A stretch of DNA of 8,666 nt. Source: Pseudomonadota bacterium. GTDB taxonomy: Bacteria; Pseudomonadota; Alphaproteobacteria; Rhizobiales; Segnochrobactraceae. Shown in pieces: positions 1-6,211 of this stretch. Every line of letters begins with the position of its first letter. The first letter of the stretch is position 1. Below the pieces are notes generated by a model. It saw only the letters and a program-made list of their open reading frames with translations, ran no database searches and had not been told where the DNA came from. The translations under genes and the position numbers were made by a program. Where the stretch lies: NCBI GenBank assembly GCA_023442215.1, contig JAEZMP010000202.1:1-8666 (forward strand), read 5' to 3'.

Positions 1-465
1 ATAGTCGCGCGCCACGGTTCCGGGCGTCGCCAGCACGCTGACGAGGCCGGAGCGCGTCGCGGCCACCGCGGGCTTGATCGCCGGCACAGTGCCGACCACG
101 GGGATGTCGAGCGAGGCCCGCAGCGCCGGCAGCACCAGCGTCGATGCGGTGTGGCAGGCGATGACGACGGCATCCGGCTCGTGGCGGCGGGAGAGATCGA
201 CGACGAGGTCGCGCACGCGGGCGACGAGATCGTCCTCCGCCCAGGCGCCGTAGGGAAAGCCGGCATCATCGGCGACATAGACGGTGCGCGCGCCGGGCAG
301 GCGCGCCGCGATCTCGCGCTGGACGGTCAGACCGCCGACGCCGGAATCGAACACGAGGATGGAGGACGGCGATGCGGAAGCCGGCGGGGGGTCCACGGCG
401 GCGGCCGCGCCCGCGAGGCCGTCCGGCGCATGCCTTGTTCCCGCATAAAGATCGATGACAGCCAT
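1..465 (-). CDS. murI: Glutamate racemase MurI, N-terminal part (runs off left edge)
   Basis: MurI interconverts L- and D-glutamate in the cytoplasm and supplies D-Glu for peptidoglycan. The visible part carries the family's first catalytic block, FDSGVGG (Asp 40 counting from the start at 465), then ADDAGFPYG, the first catalytic Cys in IACHTAS (Cys 104), and the segments VVGTVPAIKP and LATPGTV. The second Cys half lies beyond the edge. Position 1 is exactly a codon boundary. Two in-frame ATGs exist, at 483 and 465. I chose 465 because AAAGG lies 8 bases upstream of it, whereas the same motif is only 3 bases from 483. About 35 Ala/Pro-rich residues precede the FDSGVGG block, so there is an N-terminal extension. 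His 105 sits where the family usually has Asn (CNT). It is co-directional with the methyltransferase gene upstream, about 230 bases away with hairpins between, so it may have its own promoter, but I could not pick one. Confidence 0.93.
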   Translation of the reverse strand, partial: MAVIDLYAGTRHAPDGLAGAAAAVDPPPASASPSSILVFDSGVGGLTVQREIAARLPGARTVYVADDAGFPYGAWAEDDLVARVRDLVVDLSRRHEPDAVVIACHTASTLVLPALRASLDIPVVGTVPAIKPAVAATRSGLVSVLATPGTVARDY

Positions 466-491
466 GCCACGAACCTTTGCCATGAACCTTT
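466..491. repeat. 13-bp tandem duplication at the murI start
   Basis: GCCACGAACCTTT (466-478) is followed directly by GCCATGAACCTTT (479-491), with one mismatch. On the minus strand each copy holds AAAGG. Only the copy farther upstream contains ATG (start 483); in the other copy the same triplet is GTG. The true start at 465 follows the downstream copy. The duplication therefore gives murI two Shine-Dalgarno-like motifs and two candidate ATGs in the same frame. Confidence 0.85.
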
Positions 492-566
492 GACCGTTCA
501 GCCCTGGCCGGCGGGTCGATATCCCGCCTCACCCCGGCTGGCGCGTTCCGATTGAAGCACGCTCGA

Positions 567-600
567 ATTGAAGCGCCCGCAAGATGAACGGGCGCTTAAT
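567..600. terminator. Hairpin between trmJ-type gene and murI
   Basis: AAGCGCCCG (571-579) and CGGGCGCTT (589-597) form a perfect 9-bp stem with a 9-base loop. ATT (567-569) pairs with AAT (598-600) beyond one bulged G, lengthening the stem to 12 bp. It lies about 100 bases past the methyltransferase stop codon. On the minus strand it is followed by CAATTCGAGC, so there is no proper U tract. It may be a weak terminator or part of the murI leader. ATTGAAGC also occurs twice here (551-558, 567-574). Confidence 0.45.
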
Positions 601-660
601 GGCTGTTCTCAGGCGCGGCGGCAACCGGCACCGCACACAGGTCTGCGCGGCAGCATCCTC

Positions 661-689
661 CCGTGGCGCCCGCCCGTCCAGCGCCACGG
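661..689 (-). terminator. Hairpin just after the trmJ-type stop codon
   Basis: CCGTGGCGC (661-669) pairs perfectly with GCGCCACGG (681-689) around an 11-base loop, beginning 7 bases past the stop codon at 697. The RNA then continues GAGGATGC with no U tract, so this is not a textbook intrinsic terminator. It could stabilise the 3' end or help weak termination. Confidence 0.4.
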
Positions 690-696
690 GCGCCGG

Positions 697-1530
697 TCAG
701 GGTTTCGTTCCCGGGGGCGTCCGGGCAGGGCCTTTTTCCTTGGGGGGCCGGGTCGGGCGCCCTTCCAGCGCGGCGACGATGCCGCGCAGGGTGCGCACCT
801 CGCCCCCGGTCAGGGAAATGCGCTGGAAGATGTTGCGGAAGGCCCGGACGTCGACCGCGCGCTTGTTCTCGGAGCGGAAATAGCCGGCGGCCTCGAGCGC
901 CGATTCGAGGTGCTCGAACAGGCCGAGCAGTTCGGCCATGGTGGCGGCCTCGCCGCCCTCGAAGCTCGAGAACGGCAGCGCGCCGGCCGTGACCGCCCGG
1001 CGCCATTCGTAGGCGACGATCAGCACCGCCTGGGCTATGTTCAGCGAGGCGAAGCGCGGATCGATCGGCAGCGTGACGATGGCGTCGGAGCGCACGACCT
1101 CGTCGTTGGTGAGGCCGATGCGCTCGCGGCCGAACAGGATCGCGACCCGGCGCCCGGCGTGGGCGGCGGCAAGGGAGCGCTGCGCCGCCTCGTCCGGGCC
1201 GATCACTTCCTTGATCATGTCGCGTTCGCGCCGCGTGGTGGCGAGCACAAGATCGCAATCGGCGATCGCCTCCTCCAGCGTCTCGAACACCGTGATGCCG
1301 GCTAACACCTCGTCGGATCGCGACGCGGCGGCGATGCCCCGCTCGTTCGGCCAGCCTTCGCGCGGCTTGACGAGGCGGAGTTCGGACAGGCCGAAATTGG
1401 CCATCGCGCGGATGGCGGTGCCGATATTCTCGGCCATCTGGGTTTCGACCAGCACGACGACCGGGGGGCGCGCGGACGCTTGGCCCGCACCCACGGTCGG
1501 ATCGGTCTCATCCGCTGCCGGTTCGCTCAT
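697..1530 (-). CDS. trmJ: TrmJ-family tRNA (Cm32/Um32) 2'-O-methyltransferase, SPOUT superfamily
   Basis: The product (277 aa) is an S-adenosylmethionine-dependent ribose methyltransferase. TrmJ proteins methylate the 2'-OH of nucleotide 32 in the tRNA anticodon loop. The three SPOUT motifs are in order: motif 1, ENIGTAIRAMANFG at residues 34-47 with Asn 35 and Arg 41; motif 2, ILFGRERIGL at 131-140; motif 3, LPIDPRFASLNIAQAV at 154-169, which forms the deep-knot SAM site. A helical C-terminal extension (about 197-256) is usual for TrmJ rather than the shorter TrmL. The tail after 258 is a Pro/Lys-rich stretch of low complexity. The start at 1530 is supported by GAGGG six bases upstream. The gene is divergent from icd and upstream of murI. 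The family call is firm; the exact target nucleotide is inferred from the family. Confidence 0.88.
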   Translation of the reverse strand: MSEPAADETDPTVGAGQASARPPVVVLVETQMAENIGTAIRAMANFGLSELRLVKPREGWPNERGIAAASRSDEVLAGITVFETLEEAIADCDLVLATTRRERDMIKEVIGPDEAAQRSLAAAHAGRRVAILFGRERIGLTNDEVVRSDAIVTLPIDPRFASLNIAQAVLIVAYEWRRAVTAGALPFSSFEGGEAATMAELLGLFEHLESALEAAGYFRSENKRAVDVRAFRNIFQRISLTGGEVRTLRGIVAALEGRPTRPPKEKGPARTPPGTKP

Positions 1531-1672
1531 GTCTGCCCTCGATGCCGCGTGTGTCTTCTCTCGAACGCGGGCTTATGCCCCACATCGCCGCGGGATGCGA
1601 GAGCGGGGCCGCAACGCATCGCGATCCGCAGGCGGGAAGCGGAAATCGTCTCCGTCCTGATGCCGCGTCTCG

Positions 1673-1702
1673 CTTGGCCCCGGCGGCAAGGCGGTGTTAT
1701 AG
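1673..1702 (+). promoter_or_regulatory. Candidate promoter for icd
   Basis: CTTGGC (1673-1678) and TTATAG (1697-1702) are separated by 18 bases, which suits a housekeeping sigma factor. Transcription would start near 1709, leaving a leader of about 100 bases. That leader contains a small hairpin: GGCCC (1719-1723) and GGGCC (1728-1732) with a UUCC loop. The rest of the 282-base gap between the divergent starts (1531-1812) shows no gene. On the minus strand TATAAC (1701-1696) looks like a -10 box but has no fitting -35, so the promoter of the methyltransferase gene is unassigned. Confidence 0.45.
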
Positions 1703-1812
1703 CAACCGGGACGCTTCAGGCCCTTCCGGGCCGCCGGGGCACTCCCCCTCCGGCCCTCCCCGCCACCACCCGTGCCATCCGAATTATCCGCGCACGCACC
1801 CGAGAGGCAAAC

Positions 1813-3030
1813 ATGGCGAAGATCAAGGTCGTAAATCCTGTCGTCGAGCTCGACGGCGACGAGATGACCCGGATCATCTGGCAGTACATCAAGGACAAGC
1901 TGATCCATCCCTATCTCGACGTGCCGCTGGAATATTACGACCTCAGCGTCGAGAACCGTGACGCCACCAACGACAAGGTGACCGTCGAGGCCGCCGAGGC
2001 GATCAAGCGCGTGGGCGTCGGCGTGAAGTGCGCCACCATCACCCCGGACGAAGCGCGTGTGAAGGAATTCAACCTCAAGGAAATGTGGAAGTCGCCGAAC
2101 GGCACCATCCGCAACATCCTCGGCGGCGTGATCTTCCGCGAGCCGATCATCGCCCGCAACGTGCCGCGCCTCGTGCCGGGCTGGACCCAGCCGATCGTCG
2201 TCGGCCGTCACGCCTTCGGCGACCAGTACCGCGCCACCGACTTCCGCGTTCCCGGCAAGGGCAAGCTGACGATCTCGTTCGTCGGCGAGGACGGCACCAA
2301 GATCGAGAAGGAAGTCTACAGCTTCCCGGGATCCGGCGTGGCGATGGCCATGTACAATCTCGACGACTCGATCCGCGACTTCGCGCGGGCGTCGCTCAAC
2401 TACGGCCTGCTGCGCAAGTACCCGGTCTATCTCTCCACGAAGAACACGATCCTGAAGGCCTATGACGGCCGCTTCAAGGACATCTTCCAGGAGATCTACG
2501 ACACCGAGTTCAAGGAGGCCTTCGAGGCCGCCAAGATCCACTACGAGCACCGCCTGATCGACGACATGGTCGCCTCGGCGCTGAAGTGGTCCGGCGGCTA
2601 TGTGTGGGCGTGCAAGAACTATGACGGCGACGTGCAGTCGGACATCGTGGCCCAGGGCTTCGGCTCGCTTGGCCTGATGACCTCCGTGCTGATGACGCCC
2701 GACGGCAAGACCGTGGAGGCCGAGGCCGCCCACGGCACCGTCACCCGCCACTACCGCCAGCACCAGCGCGGCGAGGAGACCTCGACGAACTCCATCGCCT
2801 CGATCTTCGCCTGGACCCGTGGCCTCGCCCATCGCGCCAAGCTCGACGACAATGCCGATCTGAAGCGCTTCGCCGACACGCTGGAAGCGGTCTGCGTGGA
2901 GACGGTGGAGTCGGGCTACATGACGAAGGATCTGGCGCTGCTCGTCGGCGACACCCAGAGCTGGCTGTCCACCACCGGCTTCCTCGACAAGATCGCGGAT
3001 AACCTCGAAGCCAAGATGGCGGCGTGGTGA
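1813..3030 (+). CDS. icd: NADP-dependent isocitrate dehydrogenase, eukaryote-like homodimeric type
   Basis: It converts isocitrate to 2-oxoglutarate and CO2 with NADP in the TCA cycle. The 405-residue product matches the IDH1/IDH2 subfamily throughout, not the E. coli Icd type. Visible substrate residues include SPNGTIRN (94-101), Arg 109, Arg 132, Tyr 139 and Lys 210. The metal-binding acidic residues lie around HRLIDDMVA (Asp 250/251) and in YDGDVQSD (Asp 273, Asp 277). EAAHGTVTRHY contributes Arg 313 and His 314, which in this family bind the 2'-phosphate of NADP. The frame is open upstream to 1480, but the family starts at MAKIKV, and GAGAGG sits 5 bases before this ATG, so 1813 is the start. 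It stands alone, with its own candidate promoter and a strong terminator 40 bases after the stop. All key residues look intact. Confidence 0.97.
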   Translation: MAKIKVVNPVVELDGDEMTRIIWQYIKDKLIHPYLDVPLEYYDLSVENRDATNDKVTVEAAEAIKRVGVGVKCATITPDEARVKEFNLKEMWKSPNGTIRNILGGVIFREPIIARNVPRLVPGWTQPIVVGRHAFGDQYRATDFRVPGKGKLTISFVGEDGTKIEKEVYSFPGSGVAMAMYNLDDSIRDFARASLNYGLLRKYPVYLSTKNTILKAYDGRFKDIFQEIYDTEFKEAFEAAKIHYEHRLIDDMVASALKWSGGYVWACKNYDGDVQSDIVAQGFGSLGLMTSVLMTPDGKTVEAEAAHGTVTRHYRQHQRGEETSTNSIASIFAWTRGLAHRAKLDDNADLKRFADTLEAVCVETVESGYMTKDLALLVGDTQSWLSTTGFLDKIADNLEAKMAAW

Positions 3031-3069
3031 TCTGAAGCGTCCCGGCCCGTTTCGGCCGGACGGAATGCG

Positions 3070-3102
3070 AGCCCCGGCGCCATCGGTGCCGGGGCTTTTT
3101 TT
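3070..3102 (+). terminator. Intrinsic terminator of icd
   Basis: GCCCCGGCGCC (3071-3081) pairs with GGTGCCGGGGC (3085-3095) through 11 bp with one G-U and a 3-base loop, and seven T follow (3096-3102). A smaller stem, CCGGCC/GGCCGG (3042-3047 and 3054-3059), precedes it. The convergent channel gene ends only 5 bases later. On that strand the hairpin lacks a U tract, so the terminator is directional for icd. Confidence 0.92.
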
Positions 3103-3106
3103 CGTG

Positions 3107-4270
3107 TCAGCCGTGCGCTTCGGACCCGTTTTTGGCGAGGCGCTTGAGGCGGGCCGCGAACACCGGGCGCCGGCCGAGCAGCGAATGCAGGTCCTTCTCC
3201 GGCAGCACGATGATGCGCGTGCGCGTCAAGGCGCGGATGACCGCGTCCGTCTCCGCGCCGCCGTAGCGGAGGGGGCCGCCGAAGGCATCCCCGTCGGACA
3301 GCCGCTGCGTCTCGTCGCCCACCATCGCCTCGACGTCGCCGACGGCGATCACGTAAAGGCTCCGGGCGTTGTCGCCGATCCGCAGCACGTGGTTGCCCGC
3401 GTCATAGGTCTCGGCTCTCGCGATCGAGAGGATTTCGGCCAGCACGTCGGCGCTCAGCCCGTCGAACAGCGGAATGCGGGTGAGCGTCGCCCAGTTCACC
3501 ACGAAGCCGCGCCGCCGGATGACCTCGCTGAACGAGGTCGCCACGATGGCGATCGGCAGCGCGAGCACGATCAGCCCCATGATCATCGTGATGCCGCCGA
3601 TGATCCGTCCCACGGGGCTCGCGGGAATGATGTCGCCGTAGCCGACCGTCGTCACCGTCTCCATCGCCCACCACATCGCGAGCGGGATGGACCCGAACGC
3701 CTGCGGCTGCACCGGGCCCTCGAGCTGGTACATCACCGTCGCCGACACCGTGACGACCGACATGAGGACCACGAGGCAGGCGAGCAGCGTCTGGCGTTCC
3801 GCCACGATCGCCTCCGCGAGCGCGGCGATGCCGGTGGAATAGCGCAGCAGCTTGAGGAAGCGCAGCAGCCGGAGAAGTGCGAACACCCTGAGATCGAGGT
3901 GGAACAGGTGCACGAAGATGAAGGGCAGGATCGCGATGAGATCGATCACCCCTTCGAAGCTTCGCGCATAGGAGAGCCTGGCGGCGACCGGACCCATCGC
4001 CTTGCGCCGGGGATCTTCGACGCTCACCCAGAGCCGGAGAATATATTCCGTCAGGAACACGCTGAAGATGAAGACGCTGCTGATCTCGAACCAGAAGCCC
4101 CATTCATCGTGGACCTCCGGAATGGTCACGATGATCGAGAACAGCACGCTGACGCAGATCAGGGTGATCAGGAGATAGTGGACGATGAGCCCGATGGCAT
4201 CGTGGCGGTCGTCCCCCTCCAGAATCTCGTAGAAATGTCGCCGCATCGTCCTGCTCGCCGCGGTGGACAT
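3107..4270 (-). CDS. Voltage-sensor potassium channel with degenerate cyclic-nucleotide-binding domain
   Basis: The 387-residue product is a six-segment K+ channel of the inner membrane. Hydrophobic segments are S1 about 29-50, S2 60-80, S3 108-124, S4 127-143, S5 160-182, a pore helix near 194-206 and S6 222-245. S4 carries positive charges every third residue (Arg 128, 134, 137, Lys 140, Arg 143), a genuine voltage-sensor pattern. The selectivity filter TTVGYGD (207-213) is intact. The cytoplasmic part (about 252-375) aligns well with the cNMP domain of MloK1-type channels (linker RRGFVVNW, then IPLF, RIGD). However, the phosphate-binding cassette reads FGGPLRYGGAETDAV (330-344). The usual Glu of FGE is Gly 332 and the usual Arg is Thr 341, so ligand binding is doubtful. 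The start at 4270 has AAGGGGG five bases upstream. The frame stays open back to 4441, but that extension is Pro/Arg-rich and unlike the family. No clear promoter was found. Confidence 0.88.
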   Translation of the reverse strand: MSTAASRTMRRHFYEILEGDDRHDAIGLIVHYLLITLICVSVLFSIIVTIPEVHDEWGFWFEISSVFIFSVFLTEYILRLWVSVEDPRRKAMGPVAARLSYARSFEGVIDLIAILPFIFVHLFHLDLRVFALLRLLRFLKLLRYSTGIAALAEAIVAERQTLLACLVVLMSVVTVSATVMYQLEGPVQPQAFGSIPLAMWWAMETVTTVGYGDIIPASPVGRIIGGITMIMGLIVLALPIAIVATSFSEVIRRRGFVVNWATLTRIPLFDGLSADVLAEILSIARAETYDAGNHVLRIGDNARSLYVIAVGDVEAMVGDETQRLSDGDAFGGPLRYGGAETDAVIRALTRTRIIVLPEKDLHSLLGRRPVFAARLKRLAKNGSEAHG

Positions 4271-4476
4271 CGGAGCCCCCTTCCGTGCCTGTGTCGAAAC
4301 GTTGTGGCGGCTAAAGGGAATAGGCGGCCGGCCGCGTTCCGCCAACCCGAAATTCCGCGACGGCGGGGGCTGCCGGCGGATCGGGCGGCCGGCGAGAACG
4401 GGGGAATAATCCGGCCGCGGCTTATTTCGCATTCCGCCCACGGGCCCGGCCGTTTAAACATTTAAGGCCGCGCCTG
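4271..4476. other. Divergent intergenic region between channel gene and argE
   Basis: There is no gene in these 206 bases. The region is rich in GGCCGG palindromes, including a 12-bp perfect one, GCGGCCGGCCGC (4324-4335). An AT-rich patch, GTTTAAACATTTAAGG (4452-4467), sits next to argE and includes the 8-bp palindrome GTTTAAAC. I could not assign convincing -35/-10 pairs for either direction. No ArgR-like AT-rich box is apparent. Confidence 0.5.
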
Positions 4477-5649
4477 ATGGGGGAGCACATTTCCGGCATG
4501 AGTTCGTACGCCATCGCCATGCTCGAACGCCTCGTCGCCTTCGATACGACGAGCCGAAACTCGAACCTCGCCCTGATCGACTGGGCGGAGGCCGAGTTGA
4601 ACCGCCTCGGGGTGCCCACGAAGCGCGTCTACGACCCGTCCGGCGACAAGGCCAACCTGTGGGCCACCATCGGACCGGCGGACGGGCGCGGCTATATCCT
4701 GTCAGGCCACACCGACGTCGTTCCCGTGGACGGCCAGCTGTGGAGCAGCGACCCGTTCACGCTGACGCGAAACGGCGACAGGCTGATCGGCCGCGGTGCA
4801 GTGGACATGAAGGGCTTCCTCGCCTGCTGCCTCGCCTCCGTGCCGGCGATGCTGGCGGCCGACCTCAAGCGGCCGATCCACCTCGCCTTCTCCTATGACG
4901 AGGAAGTGGGTTGCACCGGCGTGCGCGGCCTGATCGAGGAACTGCGGGCCGAACCCGTGCTGCCGCTCGCCTGCTTCGTCGGCGAGCCGACCTCGATGCA
5001 GGTGGTGGTCGCCCACAAGGCGAAGCGCAGCTACCACGCCGTCGTGACCGGCCGGCCCTGCCACTCGTCGCTGGCGCCGCTCGGGGTCAATGCGGTTGAA
5101 TATGCCGCCCGTCTCGTCGTCTTCATCCGCGAACTCGGGCAGAAGTGGGCGGCAGGGCCAAGCGACGCCATGTACGACGTGCCGGTCTCGACCACCCACA
5201 CGGGCGTGATCGAGGGCGGTACGGCCGTCAACATCGTTCCCGAACTCTGCACCGTAACGTTCGAGTTCCGCGTGCTGCCGCAGGTCGATTGCGATGCCGT
5301 GATCGCCGAGATCGAGACCTTCGCCCGAACGGTGCTGGAACCGGAAATGCACGCCGTCGCGCCGGAGACCGGCATCCGGTTCGAATATCTGTCCGGGATA
5401 CCGGGCCTCGATACCGGCGTCGACGACGAGGTCACCCGCCTCGCCATGCGGCTCGCCGGACGCAACGACCTCGCGAAGGTCGCCTACGGCACCGAGGCGG
5501 GGCTGTTCTCCGCCATCGACATCCCGACCGTGGTGGTGGGCCCGGGCTCCATCGAGCAGGCCCACACCCCGGACGAGTTCATCGAGGTCGGGGAACTCGA
5601 CAAATGCATGGATTTCATCGCCCGGCTGATCGAGCACTGCCGGGCGTGA
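4477..5649 (+). CDS. argE: Acetylornithine deacetylase (M20 metallohydrolase)
   Basis: ArgE removes acetate from N2-acetylornithine to give ornithine in linear arginine synthesis. The product (390 aa) shows the M20 metal site in order: GHTDVV with His 78 and Asp 80, GRGAVDMKG with bridging Asp 110, DEEVG with catalytic Glu 142 and ligand Glu 143, GEPT with Glu 170, and QAHTPDE with His 363. The lid/dimer domain lies between (about 185-300), with GGTAVNIVPE typical of the family. YGTEAGLF near residue 337 is characteristic of ArgE over DapE or carboxypeptidase G2. Two starts are possible. At 4477, AAGG lies 9 bases upstream; at 4498 the product would begin MSSYAIAMLERL, which matches the usual family N-terminus, but its GGAG is 12 bases away. 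It is a single-gene unit, convergent with a small membrane protein gene. The enzyme is cytoplasmic and looks intact. Confidence 0.92.
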   Translation: MGEHISGMSSYAIAMLERLVAFDTTSRNSNLALIDWAEAELNRLGVPTKRVYDPSGDKANLWATIGPADGRGYILSGHTDVVPVDGQLWSSDPFTLTRNGDRLIGRGAVDMKGFLACCLASVPAMLAADLKRPIHLAFSYDEEVGCTGVRGLIEELRAEPVLPLACFVGEPTSMQVVVAHKAKRSYHAVVTGRPCHSSLAPLGVNAVEYAARLVVFIRELGQKWAAGPSDAMYDVPVSTTHTGVIEGGTAVNIVPELCTVTFEFRVLPQVDCDAVIAEIETFARTVLEPEMHAVAPETGIRFEYLSGIPGLDTGVDDEVTRLAMRLAGRNDLAKVAYGTEAGLFSAIDIPTVVVGPGSIEQAHTPDEFIEVGELDKCMDFIARLIEHCRA

Positions 5650-5655
5650 CGCCGC

Positions 5656-5844
5656 TCAGGTGCGCGGCGAGTTCGGGCCGGCGATCAGCCACGCCAGCAG
5701 GCCCAGCACCGGCAGCACGAGAATGACCACCACCCAGATCAGCTTCGCGGCGGTGGATGCGCCCGACTGGACCGTCCTGATGATGGCGTAGATGTCCAGA
5801 ACGAGGATGACCAGACCAAGCAGCCCGCCGAATTCAATGCCCAC
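5656..5844 (-). CDS. Small PLDc_N-domain membrane protein, GTG start
   Basis: The 62-residue product matches the PLDc_N family (the phospholipase D/cardiolipin synthase N-terminal hairpin) standing alone without catalytic HKD motifs. It has two membrane helices, about 6-24 (GLLGLVILVLDIYAII) and 35-55 (LIWVVVILVLPVLGLLAWLI), joined by a short loop with QSGAST, and ends GPNSPRT. The first GPR-like turn after helix 2 is typical of the family. The start is GTG at 5844: GGAG lies 8 bases upstream and the family begins just here. The frame is open upstream to 5985, but that extra sequence is not family-like. An ATG in another frame at 5855 would read METISW and is not supported. Its job is unknown; stand-alone members are proposed to act in the membrane. 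Its stop codon is 6 bases from that of argE, on the opposite strand. Confidence 0.75.
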   Translation of the reverse strand: MGIEFGGLLGLVILVLDIYAIIRTVQSGASTAAKLIWVVVILVLPVLGLLAWLIAGPNSPRT

Positions 5845-6211
5845 GATATCGTCTCCATTGTAAGGCCCGCGCCTTCCAGCGAGCTTGACAGAGAGAACGC
5901 CCTTCGCGTGTGCCGGTTCCGGCCCGAACGGCGCCTGTGCCGCCGACGCTGCGGCACCGCTCCACCCTGTGCCCGCCAGCACCATGTGCCACGTAAGCGG
6001 CCCTGGGGTTCAACTTGGAACGTTTTCCAGATTCAAGGCGTTGATGGTGTTCCGTTCGGATCCTCCAGCCGGACGCAACAGGTGCAGCGACATCGGGAAC
6101 GCGGTCGTCGCCTCGCGACGTATTCGGTGATTTGTGCACTGCCATCGGCGAGCACATTCGCTATGATAACGATTCTCGAAAGGCGCTGTCAGCGAACGGG
6201 AGAACGTTTCC
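5845..6211. other. Gap of 367 bases between PLDc_N gene and GT-C-like gene
   Basis: I find no convincing gene here. Short open frames on both strands (for example minus 5985-5845, plus 5885-6130) lack recognisable domains. The right half is notably AT-richer than the flanks (about 47% GC in 6121-6180 by my count). A perfect TTGACA occurs at 5885-5890 without a -10 partner at normal spacing. A small hairpin, TGGAA/TTCCA (6016-6020, 6025-6029), is present. GANTC sites of the CcrM methyltransferase occur at 6030-6034 and 6171-6175. Confidence 0.6.
6139..6167 (+). promoter_or_regulatory. Candidate promoter for the GT-C-like gene
   Basis: CTGCCA (6139-6144) and TATGAT (6162-6167) are 17 bases apart. 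The -10 matches the consensus at five of six positions and the -35 at three or four. Transcription would start near 6174, giving a leader of about 38 bases with GGGAG before the ATG. A GATTC (GANTC) site at 6171-6175 lies at the predicted start point. Confidence 0.4.

Noticed and set aside
1480..1812. In-frame open extension upstream of icd that would add 111 residues
   Set aside because: The family begins at MAKIKV, a ribosome binding site lies directly before the ATG at 1813, and the extension overlaps the divergent gene and the promoter.
1573..2832. Long antisense open frame (419 codons) opposite icd
   Set aside because: It is a shadow caused by GC-rich third positions of icd. It is rich in Asp/His/Val/Arg with no domain and no matching ribosome binding site.
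4324..4335. 12-bp palindrome GCGGCCGGCCGC as a regulator site
   Set aside because: GGCC/CCGG palindromes are frequent by chance in DNA this GC-rich, and nothing ties it to a promoter element.
4271..4441. N-terminal extension of the channel to an upstream ATG
   Set aside because: The Pro/Arg-rich sequence does not resemble channel N-termini, and AAGGGGG lies at the right distance before the ATG at 4270.
3065..4465. Long plus-strand open frame (466 codons) opposite the channel gene
   Set aside because: The composition (His, Arg, Asp, Glu) is that of a mirrored membrane-protein gene; it would start within the icd terminator.
5857..5862. TACAAT as -10 box for the PLDc_N gene
   Set aside because: It lies only about 13 bases from the GTG start, next to the Shine-Dalgarno, and has no -35 partner.
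5885..5913. Perfect TTGACA as a plus-strand promoter
   Set aside because: No -10-like sequence occurs 16-18 bases downstream (GTGTGC there), and no plus-strand gene begins for another 300 bases.
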